Assembly: GCF_002934625.1 (NCBI RefSeq) | Contig: NZ_PTJD01000012.1 | Coordinates: forward strand, 1-64,000 | Length of the DNA: 64,000 bases | Source of the DNA: Kineococcus xinjiangensis | Lineage (GTDB): Bacteria; Actinomycetota; Actinomycetes; Actinomycetales; Kineococcaceae | Direction: 5' to 3' | Part shown: piece by piece, positions 60,204 through 64,000 of the stretch | Layout of the letters: each line of letters begins with the position of its first letter | Numbering within the stretch: position 1 is the stretch's first letter | Position numbers and translations under genes: made by a program | Notes under the pieces: generated by a model | Database searches by the model: none | Seen by the model: only the letters and a program-made list of their open reading frames with translations | Told to the model about the DNA's origin: nothing

Positions 60204-62340
60204 TGCCCAGCTCCCGCAGCGCCTGCGCCTGGTGGGGGTGCTCCACGCCCTCGGCGACCACGTGCAGGTCCAGCGTCGCCGCCAGTGCGGCGATGCCCGC
60301 GCGCAGCGACCGTGACGCCTCGTCGTCGTGGGCGACGAGCGAGCGGTCGATCTTGAGGATGCTGATGGGGAAGCGGCGCAGGTAGCTGAGCGAGGTGTAG
60401 CCGACGCCGAAGTCGTCGAGGCTGAGCACCACCCCGGCGTCGACGAGCTCCTGCAGCCGGGCGCGCACCGCGTCGTCGTCGGGCAGGGCGTCGTGCTCGG
60501 TGATCTCCAGGTGGAGGCGCTCGGGCGCCAGGCGGTGCTCGGCCAGCGCGGCGAGGACGCGCCGGGCCAGCGTGGGGTCGCAGATGCTGGAGAGGCCGAG
60601 GTTGACGCTGACGGTGATCCCGGCGGGGCCCTCGGCGTCCCAGGCGCGCAGCTGTGCCAGGGCCCGGTGCAGCACCAGGTCGTCGACCCGCGCGCCCGTG
60701 CCCTGCCGCTCCGCCACGCCGAGGAACTCGTCGGGGCGGATGAGGCCGCGCTCGGGGTGCCGCCAGCGCACCAGGGCCTCGGCCCCCACGACGAGGCCGG
60801 TGCCGAGGTCGACGAGGGGCTGGTGGAGCACGAAGAGCTCGCCGACGCGCGCCGGGTCTCCGCCGTCCAGCAGGTCCCGCAGGTCCTCGGCGAGGGTGAA
60901 GGAGGTCAGGGCGGCCTCGCGCAGGGCGGGGGAGAACACCGCCACCGCCGACTTCCCGGACGCCTTGGCGGCGTACATGGCGATGTCCGCGTCGGCGAGG
61001 ACCCGCTCCAGGTCGTCGCCGCGGCGCACCTCGACGACGCCGATGCTGGCGGTCACGTGAACGGTGCTGCCCGCCACGTCGACGGGGGCGCGGAGCGCCG
61101 CGAGGAGGGCCCGCCCGATCTCCGCGGCGGGGACGCCCGCCGCGTCCTGCAGCACGAGGAACTCGTCCCCGCCCGGCCGGGCGACCGCCCCGGGGGCCGG
61201 CACCGCCGCGCGCAGCCGCTGCGCGACCGTCTGCAGCAGCGCGTCCCCGGCGCCGTGCCCGTGCCGGTCGTTGACGCGCTTGAAGTCGTCGAGGTCCACC
61301 ATCACCAGCACGGGCGAACAGGTGGAGGTCGTCGAGGTGGCCTCCGCGTAGGCGCGGGCCAGGCCCCGCCGGTTCAGCAGGCTGGTGAGCGGCTCCCGCT
61401 CCGCGCCGTCCTCGCTGCCCCGCAGCGCGGTGAAGGCCCGGAGCAGCACCGCGACGATGACGAGGAACGTGGCTGCCGTCAGCACCGGCCCGGGCAGGTG
61501 GAGGTGGGCGCCGGCGGCGCGGGCGGACAGCAGCGCCGTGGGCGCCAGCACGCACGGCAGGAGGAGCAGCAGCTGCACGGAGGAGCGGCGCAGGTGCGCG
61601 GGCGTCCGGGTGCCCCCCAGCGCGGCCATCGACGGGTGCGTCGCGGCGAGGCCGAACAGGAGCATGTTCGCGATGCCCAGCGCCTGCAGCGGCTCCCCGG
61701 GCAGGGCGACCCGCCGCCCGTCGAGGGTGACGAGGAGGTCGTAGGCCAGGCAGCCGAACCCGGCCGTCATCGCCAGCACCATGGCGGGGCCCAGCCGGGT
61801 GCGGGAGAACACCGCCCACAGCAGGGCGCCGGCCATGGCGACGTCGAGGCTCGGGGCGACCACCAGCACCCAGGGCAGGTCCCGCTCCGCGCGCAGCTCC
61901 AGGCCTCGCAGGAGCAGCTCGCTCGCGGCGAGCACCACGACCACGGTGAGCACCGACAGGTCCAGGACGCGTCCGCTCAGCCACCGGGCCCTCCCGGCGC
62001 CGGCGGTGCTCGCCGCGGTGGTCGCGGGACCCGTGCGCAGCAGCAGCGGCAGGGCCGCCACCGCGGTCAGCTGCGCGCCGGAGGTCGCCGCGAGCGCGGC
62101 CGGCCCGGCGCCGGCCAGCGCCACCGCCGTGTTGCCCGCGGCGACCAGGGCGACGAGCGCGACCACGAGCACCCACACCCCGCGGTGCCCGGGGCGGTGG
62201 CGGCGCATCCCGGCGACGACCAGGGCGACGGACAGCCAGTTCGTCGCCAGCAGCAGGGGGGTGCGCAGGGCGGGCACGGCCAGTGCGGTCAGCACCAGCG
62301 CGGCCACGACGGCGAGCTGGACGCCCAGGCGGACGGTCAT
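60085..62340 (-). CDS. Membrane GGDEF-EAL protein, paralogue of the one at 51310
   Basis: 751 residues. About ten membrane helices (1-310), GGDEF at 390-394 (ARPGGDEF) and EAL from 521 (EALVRWRHP, SVNLGLSS, EITEHDALP, DDFGVGYTS, ILKIDRSLV, VAEGVEH, FGQGYHF). Residues of both active sites are present. The inhibitory site reads APGA instead of RxxD. The closeness to the 51310 protein, including EITEH and the ATHPSM motif in the membrane part (LFGLAATHPSMAALG), shows duplication. ATG 62340 has GGGAGGAG six bases upstream. It is divergent from the GAF-PAS-PAS gene. Confidence 0.9.
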   Translation of the reverse strand: MTVRLGVQLAVVAALVLTALAVPALRTPLLLATNWLSVALVVAGMRRHRPGHRGVWVLVVALVALVAAGNTAVALAGAGPAALAATSGAQLTAVAALPLLLRTGPATTAASTAGAGRARWLSGRVLDLSVLTVVVVLAASELLLRGLELRAERDLPWVLVVAPSLDVAMAGALLWAVFSRTRLGPAMVLAMTAGFGCLAYDLLVTLDGRRVALPGEPLQALGIANMLLFGLAATHPSMAALGGTRTPAHLRRSSVQLLLLLPCVLAPTALLSARAAGAHLHLPGPVLTAATFLVIVAVLLRAFTALRGSEDGAEREPLTSLLNRRGLARAYAEATSTTSTCSPVLVMVDLDDFKRVNDRHGHGAGDALLQTVAQRLRAAVPAPGAVARPGGDEFLVLQDAAGVPAAEIGRALLAALRAPVDVAGSTVHVTASIGVVEVRRGDDLERVLADADIAMYAAKASGKSAVAVFSPALREAALTSFTLAEDLRDLLDGGDPARVGELFVLHQPLVDLGTGLVVGAEALVRWRHPERGLIRPDEFLGVAERQGTGARVDDLVLHRALAQLRAWDAEGPAGITVSVNLGLSSICDPTLARRVLAALAEHRLAPERLHLEITEHDALPDDDAVRARLQELVDAGVVLSLDDFGVGYTSLSYLRRFPISILKIDRSLVAHDDEASRSLRAGIAALAATLDLHVVAEGVEHPHQAQALRELGITFGQGYHFAPPLAAEAFAQHCAARAGATPAPPPAALSR

Positions 62341-62668
62341 GCGCGCTCCTCCCGGTGGCTCGCGGTGCCGGCCCGCGGTGCTCGTGTGCGGTGCTCGGGT
62401 GCGGTGGCCCGCAGCCCCCTTCCATCGGGCCGGTGCCCCACCGCCTTGAGACCCGCGGCCCGGCATGACCGGTTCGGGGCAGTCGGCCGGTCCTGTCGCT
62501 CGGGCGGTTCGGGCGGTCGACCGGTTCGGGTGAGCGGGGCGGCCCGCTGCGGCCCTCCCGGACCACGGGGCGACCTATCCTGGGCGCGCTGACGTGCCCG
62601 ACGGGCCGCAGCAGAGGTCCCCGACGGCGAGCGCCCGGGCCGGGGTGTCTGCGGATCGGGAGTGCGGA
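62341..62668. promoter_or_regulatory. Divergent promoter region of the GGDEF-EAL and GAF-PAS genes
   Basis: No gene is visible in these 328 bp. TATCCT (62576-62581) fits a -10 box for the forward gene and would give a leader of about 80 bases. CGGTTCGGG occurs three times between 62469 and 62530, and might be an operator or simple composition. Nothing stands out as a promoter for the reverse gene. Confidence 0.35.
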
Positions 62669-64000
62669 GTGAGTGCTGCGGTGCCGCCCAGGGGCGACGA
62701 CGAAGCGGTGCGAACCAAGACAGGGGACGCGCAGCCGGGGGAGCTGACGACCCGGCGGCTGGCGACGGTGCGCAGCCATCCGGCCCTGACGCGGCTCGCG
62801 GAGCTGGCGGCGCGGCTGACGGGGGCGCCGTGGGCGCAGGTGTCGCTGGGGGCGGACTCGCAGGCCGTGGCCGCCGCGGCGGGTTCGGACGTCAGCGTGA
62901 CGGGTGCGGAGGTCCCCCTCGCGGCGGCGCTGTGCGCGGCGGCCGCGACGAGCGCGGGGCCGCTGGTGGTGGCGGACGCCGCGGCGGACGAGCGCGTCGC
63001 GTCGCTGCCGCCGGTGCGCTCCGGCCCCGTCCGCTCCTGCCTCGGGGTTCCGCTGCGCGGCCAGGACGGCACCGTCCTCGGCGCGCTGTGCGTCTTCGGC
63101 CCCGAACCCCGCACGTGGCGCGCGTCGGACGTGGCGCTGCTGGACGACCTCGCCGTCGCCGCCGTCACCGAGCTGGAGCTGTCCGCGCTGGCGGTGCAGT
63201 ACGAGGCGAGCCGCCTGCGCTGGCAACTGTCCATCGAGGCCGCCGGCATCGGCAGCTACGACTGGGACCTGCTCACCGGTGAGCTGGAGTGGGACGACCG
63301 GCTGCTGGAGATGTTCGGCTACGACCGGGCCGGCTTCGGCGGCCGCATCGAGGCGTTCTACGAGCGCGTCCACCCCGAGGACCTGCCCCGGGTCACCCGG
63401 GCGCTGGAGGCGGCGATCGCCGCGTGCGGGGAGTTCGAGGCCGAGTACCGCGTGGAGCTGCCCGGCGTGGGGACGCGCTGGATCTTCGCCCGCGGCCGGG
63501 CGCTGGGCGACGAGAGCGGCAGGGCGGTGCGGCTGCTCGGCGCCGCCTACGACACGACGGCGCGCAAGGACACCGACACCCGCCTGGCCCGGGTGCTGGA
63601 GACGATGTCGGTGGGGTACGCCTCCTACGACCGGCAGTGGCTGATCACCTACGTCAACGCCGAGGCGGAGCGGCTGATCGGGATGTCGCGGGAGGACGTT
63701 CTCGGCCGGAACGTGTGGGAGCTGTTCCCCGCCGCCGTGGGCTCCCCGATCGAGGAGCACTACCGCGAGGCGGTGGCGACGGGGCAGCCGGTGTCGTTCG
63801 ACGCGCACTACCCGGATCCGCTGAACGCCTGGTACGAGATCCGGGCCACCCCGACGCCGGAGGGCCTCTCGGTCTACTTCCTCGACGTCACCGCCCGCCG
63901 CGTCGCCCAGGAGGAGGCCGAGGACGCCCGCCGCGCCGCGGAGGACGCCCGCGGGGAGGCGGAGGCCGCCCGGGAGGGGGCGGAGCGCACCGCGCAGCGG
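62669..64000 (+). CDS. GAF-PAS-PAS sensor protein, C-terminal part outside the window
   Basis: Only 444 N-terminal residues are visible. A GAF domain (about 34-174, with VADAAADERVASLPPV and SCLGVPL) and two PAS domains (about 186-300 and 308-410, with ITYVNAEAERLIGMSREDV and GRNVWELFPAAV) are followed by the start of an Ala/Glu/Arg coiled coil. Order and sequence closely match residues 60-460 of the SpoIIE phosphatase at 30901, so this is a paralogue and may also end in GAF-SpoIIE. The GTG at 62669 follows GGGAG by six bases. It is divergent from the membrane GGDEF-EAL gene. Confidence 0.85.
   Translation, partial: MSAAVPPRGDDEAVRTKTGDAQPGELTTRRLATVRSHPALTRLAELAARLTGAPWAQVSLGADSQAVAAAAGSDVSVTGAEVPLAAALCAAAATSAGPLVVADAAADERVASLPPVRSGPVRSCLGVPLRGQDGTVLGALCVFGPEPRTWRASDVALLDDLAVAAVTELELSALAVQYEASRLRWQLSIEAAGIGSYDWDLLTGELEWDDRLLEMFGYDRAGFGGRIEAFYERVHPEDLPRVTRALEAAIAACGEFEAEYRVELPGVGTRWIFARGRALGDESGRAVRLLGAAYDTTARKDTDTRLARVLETMSVGYASYDRQWLITYVNAEAERLIGMSREDVLGRNVWELFPAAVGSPIEEHYREAVATGQPVSFDAHYPDPLNAWYEIRATPTPEGLSVYFLDVTARRVAQEEAEDARRAAEDARGEAEAAREGAERTAQR

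Overview
This window comes from a very GC-rich actinomycete chromosome. Codon third positions are almost all G or C, GTG starts are common, and many genes overlap by four bases (GTGA). The core gene order acs / holin-like / ephE-like / marP / nudL / nth / crp / metallo-beta-lactamase / ridA / whiB4(wblA) / ponA2 / metallophosphoesterase is, from memory, the order around Rv3667-Rv3683 of Mycobacterium tuberculosis. The abundance of GGDEF/EAL, PAS/GAF-SpoIIE, RsbW-type and STAS proteins suggests a soil or environmental lineage such as Kineococcus (Kineosporiaceae) or a relative. That placement is an inference; no rRNA is present.

Layout. 0-5.2 kb: the N-terminal half of a membrane PAS sensor, a TerD-family protein, a membrane GGDEF/EAL protein and an RhtA-like exporter. 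5.4-24.6 kb: the conserved core block, from acetyl-CoA synthetase through a zinc exporter, the acid-stress protease MarP, CoA pyrophosphatase, endonuclease III, Crp, a DUF4177/RidA/MBL/chorismate mutase operon, WhiB4/WblA and the bifunctional PBP PonA2. A divergent PdxR/PNPOx-like pair, YqeY, a metallophosphoesterase and tRNA-Pro(CGG) close this block. 24.6-26.2 kb: a gene-poor, less GC-rich stretch behind the tRNA with a 19-bp direct repeat. 26.2-39.3 kb: a signalling block with two GGDEF-EAL proteins, two SpoIIE phosphatases and RsbW-like ATPases. Two of the proteins share one helical domain in shuffled order. 39.3-42.4 kb: membrane proteins and a membrane metallophosphoesterase. 42.6-44.2 kb: an HPF-like plus baeRF operon, a candidate ribosome-hibernation unit. 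44.3-51.2 kb: DUF2254, a degenerate RsbW-like protein, a secreted LVIVD-repeat protein, a response regulator / kinase / GerMN-lipoprotein operon and a STAS protein. 51.3-64 kb: two related membrane GGDEF-EAL proteins, an Na+/H+ antiporter, a K+ channel, DUF421, an MMPL exporter with a small partner, DUF1622, and the start of a GAF-PAS-PAS protein that is a paralogue of the one at 30.9 kb.

Taken together, the window pairs a conserved envelope, redox and central-metabolism core with a dense set of c-di-GMP and partner-switching regulators. The most interesting points are the HPF-baeRF operon, an RsiG-like protein beside crp that has lost nearly all c-di-GMP contact residues, the shuffled helical domain of two RsbW-like proteins, and the repeat-containing promoters of pdxR and whiB/ponA2. 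Domain boundaries and start codons were read by eye and are approximate.
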